Shown piece after piece: positions 17,983-27,757 of a stretch of DNA of 64,000 nt; within the stretch, counting starts at the first letter, position 1, and each line of letters starts with the position of its first letter. A program made the translations under genes and the position numbers. The notes under the pieces were generated by a model. It did no database searches. It worked only from the letters and a program-made list of their open reading frames with translations, and was not told where the DNA came from. This DNA is from an uncultured Verrucomicrobia subdivision 3 bacterium (lineage in GTDB: Bacteria; Verrucomicrobiota; Verrucomicrobiia; Limisphaerales; UBA11358), in the NCBI GenBank assembly GCA_903889895.1, contig CAISYZ010000121.1, forward strand, positions 1 to 64,000. Reading direction: 5' to 3'.

Positions 17983-19080
17983 TCAGTGTTCCGACTGGCC
18001 GGGAATTTCCGGGATGCCCGGGTCGTCGAGAATTTGCACGGCGGTAGCATCGCCGAGCGTCTGCCAGTCCTGCAGCACCCAGACCACCTTTTTGTCCGGC
18101 GTGACCTCGACAAGCTGGGGGCTTTTGCCCGCGCCGCCGCGCGAGCAGAAAATGGTGTTGCCATTGGCAAGCCGCGTGCAGGTTTGCGGTGCCTGATTGA
18201 AGCGATACGCTTCGGGCAGATCGGTGTTGTTGAATTCCCAGACCGTCTTGCCGGCCGCATCCACTTCGCGCGTGAGGCTGTCGCGTTCATCCGTGATGAG
18301 GGTGTGGCCGTTCTTAAGCCGGAGCGCAGCCCACGGTGAGCGGATGGCGTAGCTCCACACCGGCTGGAAATCTTTGTCAAACTCCACCACTTTGCCCTGA
18401 CTCATGTAGGAAACCAGATAAGTGCTCTGCGCGGTGAAGCGGGTGCGGCGGAACTGGCCGTGAATGGTCTTGGGGCTTTCCGAAGGCGGATAGGGAAGCA
18501 CGTGATTCACCTCCACCGCGCCGCTCCGAGTGTTGACCACCATCAATCGGGGCGGCAGGCCGTTGAGGACGAACATGACCTTGTCCCGACCGATGGGCTG
18601 GCAGGTGTGGACTTCCGTGTGGTTGGTGCCGGGGCTGTTGTCGCAATCGTAACGCCACACCACCTGCTTGTCCGGCGTGATCTCAGCGACATATTGCATC
18701 CGCGTGAAGAGGATGTTGCCGTTGGAAAGCATCCAGGCATCGTCGTATTCGTAGCCTTTGCCGGTCTGATAAGTCCAGACAACCTTGCCGTCGTTGACGA
18801 GAAACATCTTGGTGAAATTTTCGCCGACGTAGAGCAGCGGATGTTCTGCGAGGCCGCGCCCCGGCAACCCGGCGGGCGCGGGAGCGTTTGTCCATCGGCC
18901 CACAGGGGATTCGGTTTCGGCCGGTCCCAAAGTCGGCACCTTGGCGGCGGTGAAGCGGCCCAGCTGGTCCATGCACGGCGTGGCCGAAGAAACCTTGGCG
19001 GCGGGCGGCGTCTGGCAGCCAGTCAATGCCAGGCCAAGGATGGAAAACCAAGCGAGCGCAAAACACTTTTGGGTATGCAT
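17983..19080 (-). CDS. beta-propeller (PQQ/WD-like) lipoprotein
   Basis: The 365-residue product starts with a lipoprotein signal (FSILGLALTGC; Cys22 would be lipidated). It continues as repeated about 45-residue blades with V-W-x-Y/F/L motifs (GKVVWTYQTGKGYEYDDAW, KQVVWRYDCDN, FQPVWSYAIRS, GKTVWEFNNTD, KKVVWVLQDW). This is the pattern of PQQ-binding-like or arylsulfotransferase-like propellers. No catalytic residues can be assigned, and it may be a surface or periplasmic binding protein. It stands alone between gltX and a coiled-coil membrane protein gene, all on the minus strand. Confidence 0.8.
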   Translation of the reverse strand: MHTQKCFALAWFSILGLALTGCQTPPAAKVSSATPCMDQLGRFTAAKVPTLGPAETESPVGRWTNAPAPAGLPGRGLAEHPLLYVGENFTKMFLVNDGKVVWTYQTGKGYEYDDAWMLSNGNILFTRMQYVAEITPDKQVVWRYDCDNSPGTNHTEVHTCQPIGRDKVMFVLNGLPPRLMVVNTRSGAVEVNHVLPYPPSESPKTIHGQFRRTRFTAQSTYLVSYMSQGKVVEFDKDFQPVWSYAIRSPWAALRLKNGHTLITDERDSLTREVDAAGKTVWEFNNTDLPEAYRFNQAPQTCTRLANGNTIFCSRGGAGKSPQLVEVTPDKKVVWVLQDWQTLGDATAVQILDDPGIPEIPGQSEH

Positions 19081-19223
19081 GGGAATTGTGGAAACAGATT
19101 CAGGCGGATTTCTCCACCGGAGTCGAGGAATTTCCCGCTAGCAGAAACCGGCGCCAAAAAATTATGACTTGCTCAGCCCCTAGTGAGCGGGCGGAGCATA
19201 AATGCCGGCGGAAAACACCCGTG

Positions 19224-19877
19224 CTATTGCGGGGCGATGGCGTGGACGGAACCGTCGGCATGCACTTCCACCCCCAGACCGGCGTAGATGCTTTCGTGGG
19301 TGATCTGCTTCGCCGGGAATTGTTTTAGGTTCTTCTCCTGCGCTTTCACTTCCACCAAGTTGTTGAACTTTCGTTCCACAATGGTCCGCTCGGCGACATC
19401 CAGTAGGAAACGGTTTTCCAGAAGCGAATAATCGCGGTAAGCCTGAACCAGCAGTTGGTTCGTCTGCGCAAGGCCGGCCTCGGTCGAAGCCATCCGTCCT
19501 TGAAGCGTCGTGAGCTGGTTGGTCAGGTCGATGAGATTCTGAGTGAGCGCCTGATTGGCGGTGCCCGCCGCCGTGACCTGCTGGTTCAGGGCGGTGATTT
19601 GATCCGCCTTGGCGGCGAGGCTGGACTGGGCGTCGGAGAGCTGGTTGGAAAGCGTCACAGACGCCGCGCTGCATTCGGCGAGCGAGTTGGACAGGCTGTA
19701 AATGGCGCTGTCGCGCGCGGCGACCTGCGCCTGCGCGGCCTCGAGACGGTTCGAGCAATCCGTAAGCGAGGTGGCATCGGCCGCGAACTGCTCGGCGTCA
19801 TTCTTTTTGGTCATGAACAGCACGCCGGCCAAGGCGACGCTGACGACCGCAAAAACGATGATTAAATAAAGCTTCAT
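19224..19877 (-). CDS. membrane-anchored coiled-coil protein
   Basis: The 217-residue protein has one N-terminal membrane anchor (about 3-22, LYLIIVFAVVSVALAGVLF) and no cleavage site. A long coiled coil at about 30-165 is rich in Ala, Gln, Asn and Leu with heptad spacing (SNQLSDAQSSLAAKADQITALNQQV). A short C-terminal globular piece ends in GVEVHADGSVHAIAPQ. I do not recognise a family; similar proteins are common in PVC genomes. It probably sits in the inner membrane with the coil in the periplasm. The ATG at 19877 is well placed before the anchor. Confidence 0.75.
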   Translation of the reverse strand: MKLYLIIVFAVVSVALAGVLFMTKKNDAEQFAADATSLTDCSNRLEAAQAQVAARDSAIYSLSNSLAECSAASVTLSNQLSDAQSSLAAKADQITALNQQVTAAGTANQALTQNLIDLTNQLTTLQGRMASTEAGLAQTNQLLVQAYRDYSLLENRFLLDVAERTIVERKFNNLVEVKAQEKNLKQFPAKQITHESIYAGLGVEVHADGSVHAIAPQ

Positions 19878-20028
19878 GGCAAAATTTTTTTACCGGCATA
19901 GGTTGAAAACTTCACTTCCGCTTGGCAAGTGGATTTGATGACTTTATCTGGACACGCGAAAAGTCCGCCGCCTTCGGCTGGTCATTCTTTGCCTTTTGAA
20001 CCGGCCGCCGGTGAGCTATGCTCGCTGC

Positions 20029-21132
20029 GTGCTGCCTGACATCAAATCCCTATCGCGCGAGGAAATCGAAACGCAATTCAAGGCGTGGAATGAACCAGCC
20101 TTCCGCGTGGCGCAATTGCTCGACTGGCTTTATGCCCGTCGCGCGACCAATTGGGACGCGATGTCCAACTTGCCCAAAGCCCTGCGTGAAAAGTTGCGCG
20201 TGAACTTCACACTGCAAATCCTCAAGCTCGCGAGCAAACAGGGCGCAAGCGATACCACGCAGAAATTTCTCTGGCAACTGGCCGATGGCGCGTTCATCGA
20301 AAGCGTTTTGATTCCCGCCAACCCGGCACTTTACGGAGAAGCCAGCGACCGCCATACACTCTGCATCTCCACGCAAGTCGGCTGCGCCTATGGCTGCAAA
20401 TTTTGCGCAAGCGGTCTTGACGGCTGGAAGCGCAATCTTGGCGTGCATGAAATTGTTGAGCAAATATTCGCCGTGGAGCGTTGGCACGCAGCGCGGCCAA
20501 AGGAAGAAAGTCAGGAACCAGCTGCCGACCGCGTGGTGAACAATATTGTCGTCATGGGCATGGGCGAGCCGCTGGCGAATTATGATAATTTGATCAAGGC
20601 GCTAAAAATCCTGAACGCGCCGTGGGGCGGCGGCATCGGAGCCCGGCGCATCACCATTTCCACCAGCGGTCTCGCGCCGCAAATCCGCAAGCTCGCCGTC
20701 GAGCCGTTGCAATTCCGCCTCGCCATCTCGCTGCACGGCGCGACCGACGAGGCCCGCAACCGCATCATGCCGGTGAACAAAAAATATCCGCTCAGCGAAC
20801 TGACCGCCGCGTGCGACGATTATCAAAAACTGAAAGGCCGGATGATCACGCTGGAATATATTTTGATCGCCGGCGTGAACGATTCACTGGAACAGGCGCG
20901 CCCGCTGGCGGCGCTGGCCAAGAAACTTTACGCCAAGGTGAATTTGATTCCTTACAACAAGGTGGAAGATTTGCCGTGGGTGCGCCCCGCCGAGGAAGTC
21001 TGCGAACGTTTCCTCGCCGCGCTGGAAAAGAACGACGTCACCGCCACGCTGCGCCGCGAAAAGGGCGGCGACATTGATGCCGCGTGCGGCCAGTTGCGAC
21101 TGAAGACGGAACGCGCCCTTGCCAGCACTTAA
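20029..21132 (+). CDS. rlmN: dual-specificity 23S rRNA/tRNA adenine C2 methyltransferase RlmN
   Basis: This radical-SAM enzyme has the cluster motif C-x3-C-x2-C at 119/123/126 (GCAYGCKFC), an N-terminal helical domain, the GMGEPLANYDN segment, and the C-terminal AACGQL containing the methyl-carrying cysteine (about 353). RlmN methylates A2503 of 23S rRNA and A37 of some tRNAs. No in-frame ATG precedes the conserved N-terminus. I chose GTG at 20029, giving VLPDIKSLSREE, which matches the usual RlmN beginning; GTG 20011 and TTG 19996 are alternatives. The downstream Tat-exported reductase gene begins 21 bases later and may be cotranscribed. Confidence 0.95.
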   Translation: MLPDIKSLSREEIETQFKAWNEPAFRVAQLLDWLYARRATNWDAMSNLPKALREKLRVNFTLQILKLASKQGASDTTQKFLWQLADGAFIESVLIPANPALYGEASDRHTLCISTQVGCAYGCKFCASGLDGWKRNLGVHEIVEQIFAVERWHAARPKEESQEPAADRVVNNIVVMGMGEPLANYDNLIKALKILNAPWGGGIGARRITISTSGLAPQIRKLAVEPLQFRLAISLHGATDEARNRIMPVNKKYPLSELTAACDDYQKLKGRMITLEYILIAGVNDSLEQARPLAALAKKLYAKVNLIPYNKVEDLPWVRPAEEVCERFLAALEKNDVTATLRREKGGDIDAACGQLRLKTERALAST

Positions 21133-21153
21133 AACTTTGAAAAATTTACGACC

Positions 21154-22062
21154 ATGAACCTCAAGCGACGTGAATTTCTGAAGAAGTCCGCCCTCGGCGC
21201 GGGCGGCCTGCTGTTCGGGGCCTCGTTGCGCGCGGAAGAAAAGGCCGGGCCGGAGAAATTCCACGATCCTTTCACACTTGTGCCGCTGGGCAAGACAGAC
21301 TTGAAATTTTCCCGCGTGTGCATGGGCACGGGCACGCACGGCTGGCATCGCAGCTCCAACCAAACGCGCAGGGGCCGCACCGCCTTTCAAAATTTATTAC
21401 GCGACGCCCATGAGCGCGGCGTGCGGACGTTTGATCTCGCCGACCTTTACGGCTCGCATACTTATTTGCCGCCGGCTTTGGCGGGAATCCCGCGTGAGAA
21501 ATACAATCTGATTTCCAAAATCTGGTGGAACGACGGCGGCATCGACGAGCCGGAACGCCCCGCCGCCGATGTTGTGGTCGCGCGGTTCTTGAAAGAATTA
21601 AAAACGGATTACATTGATTTGCTACTGCTGCATTGCGTCATCGCGCCAGACTGGCCGGAGCAACTGCGTTCGCAGATGGAGATTTTGTCGAAGCTCAAAC
21701 AGCAGGGAAAAATCCGCGCCCTCGGCGTCTCGTGCCATTCCATCGCCGCGCTGGAGGCCGCCGCAGCGGAACCGTGGGTGGAATCTGTCCACACGCGCAT
21801 CAACCCTTACGGCATGAGTATGGACGGTCCGCCGGAAACTGTCGTGCCGGTGCTCAAAAAACTGCACGCCACCGGCAAAGGCGTCGTGGGCATGAAACTC
21901 ATCGGTGAAGGCCGCTTGCGCAATGACGACGCGCGCCGCGACGAGTCGGTAAAGTTTGCACTGAACCTCGGCTGCGTGGATGTGTTGAACGTGGGCTTCG
22001 AAAAAATCGCGGAAGTGGATGACTTCGCCGCGCGCGTGCGCAAGGTTCCCCTGCCCGCCTGA
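21154..22062 (+). CDS. Tat-exported aldo/keto reductase
   Basis: The 302-residue protein starts with a twin-arginine signal (MNLKRREFLKKSALGAGGLL). An aldo/keto reductase TIM barrel follows. The catalytic tetrad can be placed as Asp and Tyr in TFDLADLYGSHTYL, Lys in LISKIWWND and His in LLLLHCVI. The NADPH-binding C-terminal loop is short, and the protein is slightly shorter than usual (about 320). Aldo/keto reductases reduce carbonyls with NAD(P)H. Tat-exported members are frequent in PVC bacteria and their substrates are mostly unknown. It sits 21 bases after rlmN. Confidence 0.88.
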   Translation: MNLKRREFLKKSALGAGGLLFGASLRAEEKAGPEKFHDPFTLVPLGKTDLKFSRVCMGTGTHGWHRSSNQTRRGRTAFQNLLRDAHERGVRTFDLADLYGSHTYLPPALAGIPREKYNLISKIWWNDGGIDEPERPAADVVVARFLKELKTDYIDLLLLHCVIAPDWPEQLRSQMEILSKLKQQGKIRALGVSCHSIAALEAAAAEPWVESVHTRINPYGMSMDGPPETVVPVLKKLHATGKGVVGMKLIGEGRLRNDDARRDESVKFALNLGCVDVLNVGFEKIAEVDDFAARVRKVPLPA

Positions 22063-22110
22063 TAAAAATCGGTGTTTCATCTGGGTTTCATCTGTGGCTA
22101 GAATGGTCGC

Positions 22111-22731
22111 GTGATTGCTTTGCTTGATTACGGTTCTGGCAACCTCCGCAGCGTCCACAAGTCGCTGCTCAAGGTCGGCGCGGACGTGCGCCTTGTGCAA
22201 CGCCCCGATGAAATCGGCGACGCGCGCGGCCTCGTGCTGCCCGGCGTCGGCGCGTTCGACGACTGCATCCACGCGCTGCGCAAACAGGAACTGCTCGAAG
22301 CCGCCAAAGCTTTCATCAAAACCGGAAAACCTTTTCTCGGCATCTGCGTCGGCTATCAGGCGTTGTTCGAGAAGAGTGAGGAATTTAATTCCTGCGCCGC
22401 CGGTCTCGGCGTGTTTCAGGGCAAAGTCGTTCGTTTCACCGAAAAACCGGGCCACAAGATTCCGCAAATCGGCTGGAACCAGCTAGAGATTTTGAAAACC
22501 GACTGTCCGCTTTATCGCGGCATCGCGAACGGCAGCTACGTTTATTTTGTCCACAGCTTTTATCCGCAGCCGGTGGATGCGTCCATCGTCGCGACCCGCA
22601 CGGATTACGGCGACAACTTTGCGTCGTCCGTCTGGCGCGACAATGTTTTCGCCACGCAGTTTCACCCGGAGAAAAGCCAGAAGGTCGGCCTGCAACTGTT
22701 GAAAAACTTTGTCGAGCTGACAAAAATTTAG
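22111..22731 (+). CDS. hisH: imidazole glycerol phosphate synthase, glutaminase subunit
   Basis: This 206-residue class I glutamine amidotransferase has nucleophile Cys79 in GICVGYQ (usually GICLGMQ) and the His185/Glu187 pair in FHPEKS. The HisH-specific start is MIALLDYGSGNLRSVHKSL. It releases ammonia from glutamine for HisF, which makes imidazole glycerol phosphate and AICAR in histidine synthesis. The start codon is GTG at 22111. No hisF or other his gene lies nearby, so the pathway is dispersed in this genome. Confidence 0.94.
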   Translation: MIALLDYGSGNLRSVHKSLLKVGADVRLVQRPDEIGDARGLVLPGVGAFDDCIHALRKQELLEAAKAFIKTGKPFLGICVGYQALFEKSEEFNSCAAGLGVFQGKVVRFTEKPGHKIPQIGWNQLEILKTDCPLYRGIANGSYVYFVHSFYPQPVDASIVATRTDYGDNFASSVWRDNVFATQFHPEKSQKVGLQLLKNFVELTKI

Positions 22732-22813
22732 TTGTGCCGCCGTTTAAATAATTCCCGGCCGCATCTTCATGCGGTTGGCGCAACGGGAGATTGGAGTATA
22801 TTTATTGTAATCC

Positions 22814-25800
22814 ATGCCCCCGAAGAAAATGTTGCCGCGTTCCGCTCTGGTGATTTCACTGCTGATTAGTTGCAGTTTCACTCCGCTCTTCGCCACCAAC
22901 ACGAGCGTGCATACAACGTGGCTTTGGCATTTGCATCAACCGATTTACTGGCCGGACCGCGCGCCATATAACCACACTGCCGACCATTACCAGAATGCCT
23001 GGGATACCATCCAACTGGGCAACGCGCATCCAACCGACACCTCGTTGACCACCGTTTTCGGCACCGGCGACCGCGTGGCCGCCTATCAAGGCCAGCCCAA
23101 TTCCACCGTGAGCGGCCTGCTGTATCTGCCCAACGCCGGCGCACAGGTCAACATGTCCGGCGCGCTCATGGAAAATGTCCAGAGCCTCGCCGCGCAAGGC
23201 CAGCTTGGCTATTACAGCGGCTGGAACAACGCCAATGCCACTGCGCGCACTTGGACCACCAGCAGCGGCAAACCGCGCATGGACCTGGTCAACTTCACTT
23301 ATCATCACGCCATGGCTCCACTCGTCAGTGATGAAACACTTCAGATGGAACTGACCATCCAACAGCGGCAGATGCAAATTTTCTGGGGCACGGGCGTCCC
23401 GCTTTCGCGCGGCTATTTCCCGGCGGAAACCTGTTTCAGCGAACACATGATTCCCATCTTGAACAAAATGGGCATCGCGTGGGCGGTCGTGGCGAACAAT
23501 CATCTTGCTCGCACCTGCCCGGACATGCCCATCGCCACCGGCAGCGGCGGCGAAATGTGCGATTTGCCGAACGCCGCCGACCAGATTAACCCCGCGCAAG
23601 GCACCGGCAATTATCAGCGCACGGCGATTGACCGCGGCTGCTCGCCGACGCAGGTGATGCCGTTTGGTTTTCAACTGCATTATGTGCGCTACGTTGACCC
23701 GAACACCGGCAATGCCACCAAGCTTATCCTCGCTCCGAGTGATCAGGTGTTCGGCTGGAAGGATAGTTACAGCACTTGGGATTTGGGACTCATCGCGCCC
23801 ATCGCCGCGCGCAACAATTCCGCTAAACCGTCACTCGTCCTGTGCGCGCACGACGGCGACAACGCGTGGAGTGGCGGCTCCAGTTACTATCAGCAATGGG
23901 TCGGACAAATGGCCAGCACCGCCGTCAGCGACGGTTACGAGCCGACGACTATAGAGCAGTTCATCAACGATTTTCCGCCGGACACGAATGACGTGGTTCA
24001 CGTCGAGGACGGCGGCTGGGTTTTTGCCGACAGCGATTTTGGTTCGCCTAGCTTCATTAACTGGAACTGGCCACCAAGCTACGCGGACAGCAACGGAAAC
24101 AACATCGTTGACCCCAGCCTCGGCGTGACCAGCAAAGGCGACAACTGGCGCGTTATCATCGCTACCGAAAACCGCGTGAAGACCGCGCAGCAGATTGCCG
24201 GCCTCACGCCAAACGTTGACCAGGTGCGCGATCCCGGCAGCTATTCCGGCACACCCAACGCGGTGGAGCTTGGCTGGCATTATTATCTCGCCGGCCTCGA
24301 CAGCGGATTCATGTATTACGGCTGCACCGCCGACGAATGCCTCCGTGCCATCGTCGCGCAGTCGAACGCGGTGCGGAATGTGGATTCAATTTTGTCGAAC
24401 ACGGCCAACGACACGACGCCGCCAACGGTCTTCCTGCCGCAGCGGCATCCGTGGAATCCCGGCGGCACAAACTTTGGCGTGCAATATGGCTATAAAACGA
24501 TTGTCGCTACGAATACGGATTTTTGGGTGTGGACTTATGCCTACGATGTCTCGGGCATCACGAACGTAAGCCTGCACCTGCGCAATAACGGCGCGAATCC
24601 ACCGACGAGCGACGTGTTCAAGACTTACGCTGGCGGCAACCCGGCCGGCACGTGGCAGACCACCAGCATGACTTATCGTTACGCCACGAACTCCAGCGGT
24701 TACACGCCGCAATATCAGGCTGACTATTACTACGCCAAAGTCACCGGCATCACCAACGCCTATGTGGATTACTACGTCAGTGCCATGGACGCGCATGGCA
24801 ACACTTTCAAAAGCCCGATTCAGCACGTTTGGGTTGCCGCCGGCAACGGCGGCGGCGGAAGCAGCAGTTCTAGCGGCAGTGTCGTCAGCGTCTCGCCTGC
24901 CGCGCCAGTCGCCGGCAATCCTGTGACTATTGCCTACGTTGCCACCGGGCGGGCGCTCGCGAGCGCAGCCAGCATTTATTTGCACCTCGGCTGGAATAAT
25001 TATTCCACCATCGTCTCGCCTGACATCGCGATGACCTACAATGCTTCGTCGAACTGGTGGCAATGCACCGTGACCATCACGAACCTCGCAGCGAGTTTGA
25101 ACTGCACGTTTAACAACGGCTCCGGCACTTGGGACAATAATGGTGGTGCAAACTGGAACTTCACTGTCACCTCGAACAGCTCGCCATCCACGCCGTCGGC
25201 ACCGGCCAGTCTCATTGCCACCGGTGTCAGCACAAACCAGATTAATTTGTCATGGACCTCCTCCTCGGGCGCGAGCAGCTACTTCATCAAACGCGACAGT
25301 TCGACTATTGCGACGACAGCGGGAACAACCTTTTCCGACACCAGCCTGGCGGCAAATTCCTCGCACTGTTATTCCGTCACCGCTTCAAACAGCGTCGGAC
25401 TCTCCGCCGCGAGCACAACGGCTTGCACCAACACGCTGGCCGTGATCACCAACCTTCCGACCTTCGTGCTGGACGGGAACTTTGATTATCCTGGCTACCT
25501 GCTTGCGAGCAGCGGTATGGTGCTTTACGGCGCGGTGCGCGGCACGACGCTTTACGTCGCGACGTGGTCGCCGGGAACAAACGGTGCGAATGATCATTTT
25601 ATTTTCGTCACTGACCAGTTGCTGCCTGCCGCTACCGTCGCCGCGCCTTGGGCAAAATTTGGCAGCAACGCCGTAGCCGCCGCCAAACCGTATCTCGCCG
25701 GCGAAAGCACGACGAGCTACGTCAGTTGGTTCGCCAACAACTCCGCGACGAACTGGCCGTGCATCAAATCCATGACCAATTCTGGCGCAATGGCAGGCAC

Positions 25801-26245
25801 GCTCGACCTTGTCGCAGCCTTCGGCTCCGTGCCCACCAATCTTTATCTCTGCGCCGTCGCCTACCAGACCGCCGATGGCGGCGTGCTGGCAAGCCAGTGT
25901 CCGGCGGCGGTTGTGGCGAACAGCAACCTTGAACCGAGTGAGTTTCTCATGCTGCCGCTAAGCGCGCTGCGGGACTCGCTTGGCAACGGCACGCTCGATT
26001 TGTGCGATCCCACGCGCGGCTTCAAAATATTCTCCACCGCCGCGCAAAGCACAAATCGCATCCTGAATTTCGCGGTGATGCCGGGACGGAATTATCAGGT
26101 GCAGTTCGCCAACTCGCTCAGTGGTGGCTGGACGAATTTCCCCGACACGAACTATGCCGCGCCGCCGCAGATGTTTTTGAATTTTACCGACACACCGGCA
26201 GCGGGCGCACCGCAGCGATTTTATCGCGTGAAGCTGCTGCCTTAA
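22814..26245 (+). CDS. secreted GH57 alpha-glucan hydrolase with starch-binding and FN3 modules
   Basis: The 1143-residue protein has a signal peptide (1-28). It has a GH57-like catalytic domain at about 33-480, with WLWHLHQPIYWPDR near residue 36 (conserved region 1), FPAETCFSEHM (region 3, presumed nucleophile Glu) and CAHDGDNAW (region 4, Asp). A CBM25-like starch-binding module follows at about 690-785 (LGWNNYSTI, WWQCTVTI, FNNGSGTWDNNG), then an FN3 domain at about 800-885 and a further beta domain. The C-terminal tail ends QRFYRVKLLP. GH57 enzymes act on starch, pullulan and related glucans. It opens a starch/maltodextrin gene group running to 34.7 kb. The exact specificity is inferred, not shown. 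Confidence 0.88.
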   Translation: MPPKKMLPRSALVISLLISCSFTPLFATNTSVHTTWLWHLHQPIYWPDRAPYNHTADHYQNAWDTIQLGNAHPTDTSLTTVFGTGDRVAAYQGQPNSTVSGLLYLPNAGAQVNMSGALMENVQSLAAQGQLGYYSGWNNANATARTWTTSSGKPRMDLVNFTYHHAMAPLVSDETLQMELTIQQRQMQIFWGTGVPLSRGYFPAETCFSEHMIPILNKMGIAWAVVANNHLARTCPDMPIATGSGGEMCDLPNAADQINPAQGTGNYQRTAIDRGCSPTQVMPFGFQLHYVRYVDPNTGNATKLILAPSDQVFGWKDSYSTWDLGLIAPIAARNNSAKPSLVLCAHDGDNAWSGGSSYYQQWVGQMASTAVSDGYEPTTIEQFINDFPPDTNDVVHVEDGGWVFADSDFGSPSFINWNWPPSYADSNGNNIVDPSLGVTSKGDNWRVIIATENRVKTAQQIAGLTPNVDQVRDPGSYSGTPNAVELGWHYYLAGLDSGFMYYGCTADECLRAIVAQSNAVRNVDSILSNTANDTTPPTVFLPQRHPWNPGGTNFGVQYGYKTIVATNTDFWVWTYAYDVSGITNVSLHLRNNGANPPTSDVFKTYAGGNPAGTWQTTSMTYRYATNSSGYTPQYQADYYYAKVTGITNAYVDYYVSAMDAHGNTFKSPIQHVWVAAGNGGGGSSSSSGSVVSVSPAAPVAGNPVTIAYVATGRALASAASIYLHLGWNNYSTIVSPDIAMTYNASSNWWQCTVTITNLAASLNCTFNNGSGTWDNNGGANWNFTVTSNSSPSTPSAPASLIATGVSTNQINLSWTSSSGASSYFIKRDSSTIATTAGTTFSDTSLAANSSHCYSVTASNSVGLSAASTTACTNTLAVITNLPTFVLDGNFDYPGYLLASSGMVLYGAVRGTTLYVATWSPGTNGANDHFIFVTDQLLPAATVAAPWAKFGSNAVAAAKPYLAGESTTSYVSWFANNSATNWPCIKSMTNSGAMAGTLDLVAAFGSVPTNLYLCAVAYQTADGGVLASQCPAAVVANSNLEPSEFLMLPLSALRDSLGNGTLDLCDPTRGFKIFSTAAQSTNRILNFAVMPGRNYQVQFANSLSGGWTNFPDTNYAAPPQMFLNFTDTPAAGAPQRFYRVKLLP

Positions 26246-26303
26246 CTGGCGCCGCCAATTTCCGCCGCTTGTGCGCACGGCCGGGTGTGGGTATAATTTT
26301 TTT

Positions 26304-27752
26304 ATGAAATCCTTCAGGCTCCGTTTCCTCACGGTCATAGCTTTGATTTTTCTTACGGTTTTATTTTCGCAAACGGCGCGTGCGGTGGTGCTGTGGAGTT
26401 TGCCGGGTCCAATTACCGTTCATGAAAACGGCGCCGGCACAGATATTCTCAACGGCGCTGTGAAGCGCACGATCAAGGACAGCGGCGCGCTGTATTTCAA
26501 GTTCCGCGTGAATCCGCTTTCGGACGTGGCCAAGGAGGAATACTACGCGGGCTTCCAGCTTTTTGAGGGCGATGAGGAGCGGCTCGGCGTCGGTAATTCA
26601 TTGAAAGCTTGGGCTTACAGTGCTTTTAACACCGAGGACACGGGCGAATACAACAAAGTTTTCGGAGACTTCGATTTGCGCTCGGCCAATCCGGAATCCT
26701 ACGCACCGGGAACTTTTCTCGCCTACGAACTGCCCCGGCAGGGCATTACGCGGACAATCATTTTCAAGGTCCAGTTTATCCCCAACAGCGATGCGCTGGT
26801 GACCGTCTGGATGGAACCGGACTTGACGCCAGGAGCGACGGAGGATAGCCAGCTCACGCTGCTAACCACACAAGTCCGCGCCAAGGCGACGTTTAATCAA
26901 ATCCGCCTCCGGCACGGCGGCAACGGCGAAGGCTGGACGTTCAGCGATATGGCTGTGGCCACCACGTTCGAGGACTTCATCGTGCGCCCGGTGTGGCAGC
27001 AAGGCTGGTTTCTTTTCGGCATTGCGATCGTTTTGCTGATTGCCGTCGGCACTACGGTGCGGGTGGTGGAACGGAAAAAATTCAGGCTGCAGCTGCAACG
27101 CGCCGAGCAGCAGCACGCGTTGGAACGCGAGCGCGGCCGCATCGCGATGGATTTGCATGATGAACTCGGCTCGTCACTGACGCAGATTTCCCTGCTCGGC
27201 GGATTGCTGCGCGCGGAAAAGGATAGTCCAGCGCAAGTGGAAATCCACGCGACCAAGCTGGCGGAAGCCGCCGACGAATCCGTCCGCGCGCTTGAAGAAA
27301 TCGTCTGGGCGGTGCGCCCAGGCAGCGACACACTGCAAGGCCTGCTGGACTACATCGCACATTTTGCCAATGAGCTGTTTGCAAACAACAGCACGCGCTG
27401 CCGCCAGGATTTGCCGGCGAGCCTGCCGACCTGCGCGCTGCCGCCAGACGTGCGCCACAACATTTTCCTCATCGTCAAGGAGGCTTTGAACAACGTATTG
27501 AAACACGCGGGCGGCAGCGTGGTAAATTTACAGGTGCAGCTCGATGGCCAAAAATTGAAAATTGTGATTGCAGACGACGGCAAAGGTTTCGCCCCTGACA
27601 CCACCATGGCCAACGGTGGTCACAGCGGGCTGGAAAATATGCGGCAGCGGGCAGCGGCCGTCGGTGGCCAGTTGAGTCTCACCAGCGAACCCGGCAAAGG
27701 CACGCGCGTGGAATTAAGCGTAAATCTGCCGGTTGAATCCAACCCAGCCTAA
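26304..27752 (+). CDS. membrane sensor histidine kinase, NarL/DegS type
   Basis: The 482-residue protein has a signal or first membrane segment (about 8-28), a periplasmic domain of about 200 residues of lectin-like beta pattern, and a membrane segment near 232-255 (FLFGIAIVLLIAVGTTV). A HisKA_3 dimerisation domain carries phospho-acceptor His285 in IAMDLHDELGSSL, and an HATPase_c domain has N-box KEALNNVLKHA and GKGF/GLENMRQRA. It phosphorylates the response regulator encoded 5 bases downstream. The ATG at 26304 is preferred over an upstream start because it begins the hydrophobic leader. Its position between two secreted glucan genes suggests it senses polysaccharide or its products; that is inference. 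Confidence 0.9.
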   Translation: MKSFRLRFLTVIALIFLTVLFSQTARAVVLWSLPGPITVHENGAGTDILNGAVKRTIKDSGALYFKFRVNPLSDVAKEEYYAGFQLFEGDEERLGVGNSLKAWAYSAFNTEDTGEYNKVFGDFDLRSANPESYAPGTFLAYELPRQGITRTIIFKVQFIPNSDALVTVWMEPDLTPGATEDSQLTLLTTQVRAKATFNQIRLRHGGNGEGWTFSDMAVATTFEDFIVRPVWQQGWFLFGIAIVLLIAVGTTVRVVERKKFRLQLQRAEQQHALERERGRIAMDLHDELGSSLTQISLLGGLLRAEKDSPAQVEIHATKLAEAADESVRALEEIVWAVRPGSDTLQGLLDYIAHFANELFANNSTRCRQDLPASLPTCALPPDVRHNIFLIVKEALNNVLKHAGGSVVNLQVQLDGQKLKIVIADDGKGFAPDTTMANGGHSGLENMRQRAAAVGGQLSLTSEPGKGTRVELSVNLPVESNPA

Positions 27753-27757
27753 TTGTT

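Noticed and set aside
22111-22731. Histidine biosynthesis operon
   Set aside because: Only hisH is present; neighbours are an aldo/keto reductase and a GH57 enzyme.
23831-24280. Minus-strand frames inside the GH57 gene
   Set aside because: Shadows of a gene whose catalytic and binding motifs are all in the plus frame.
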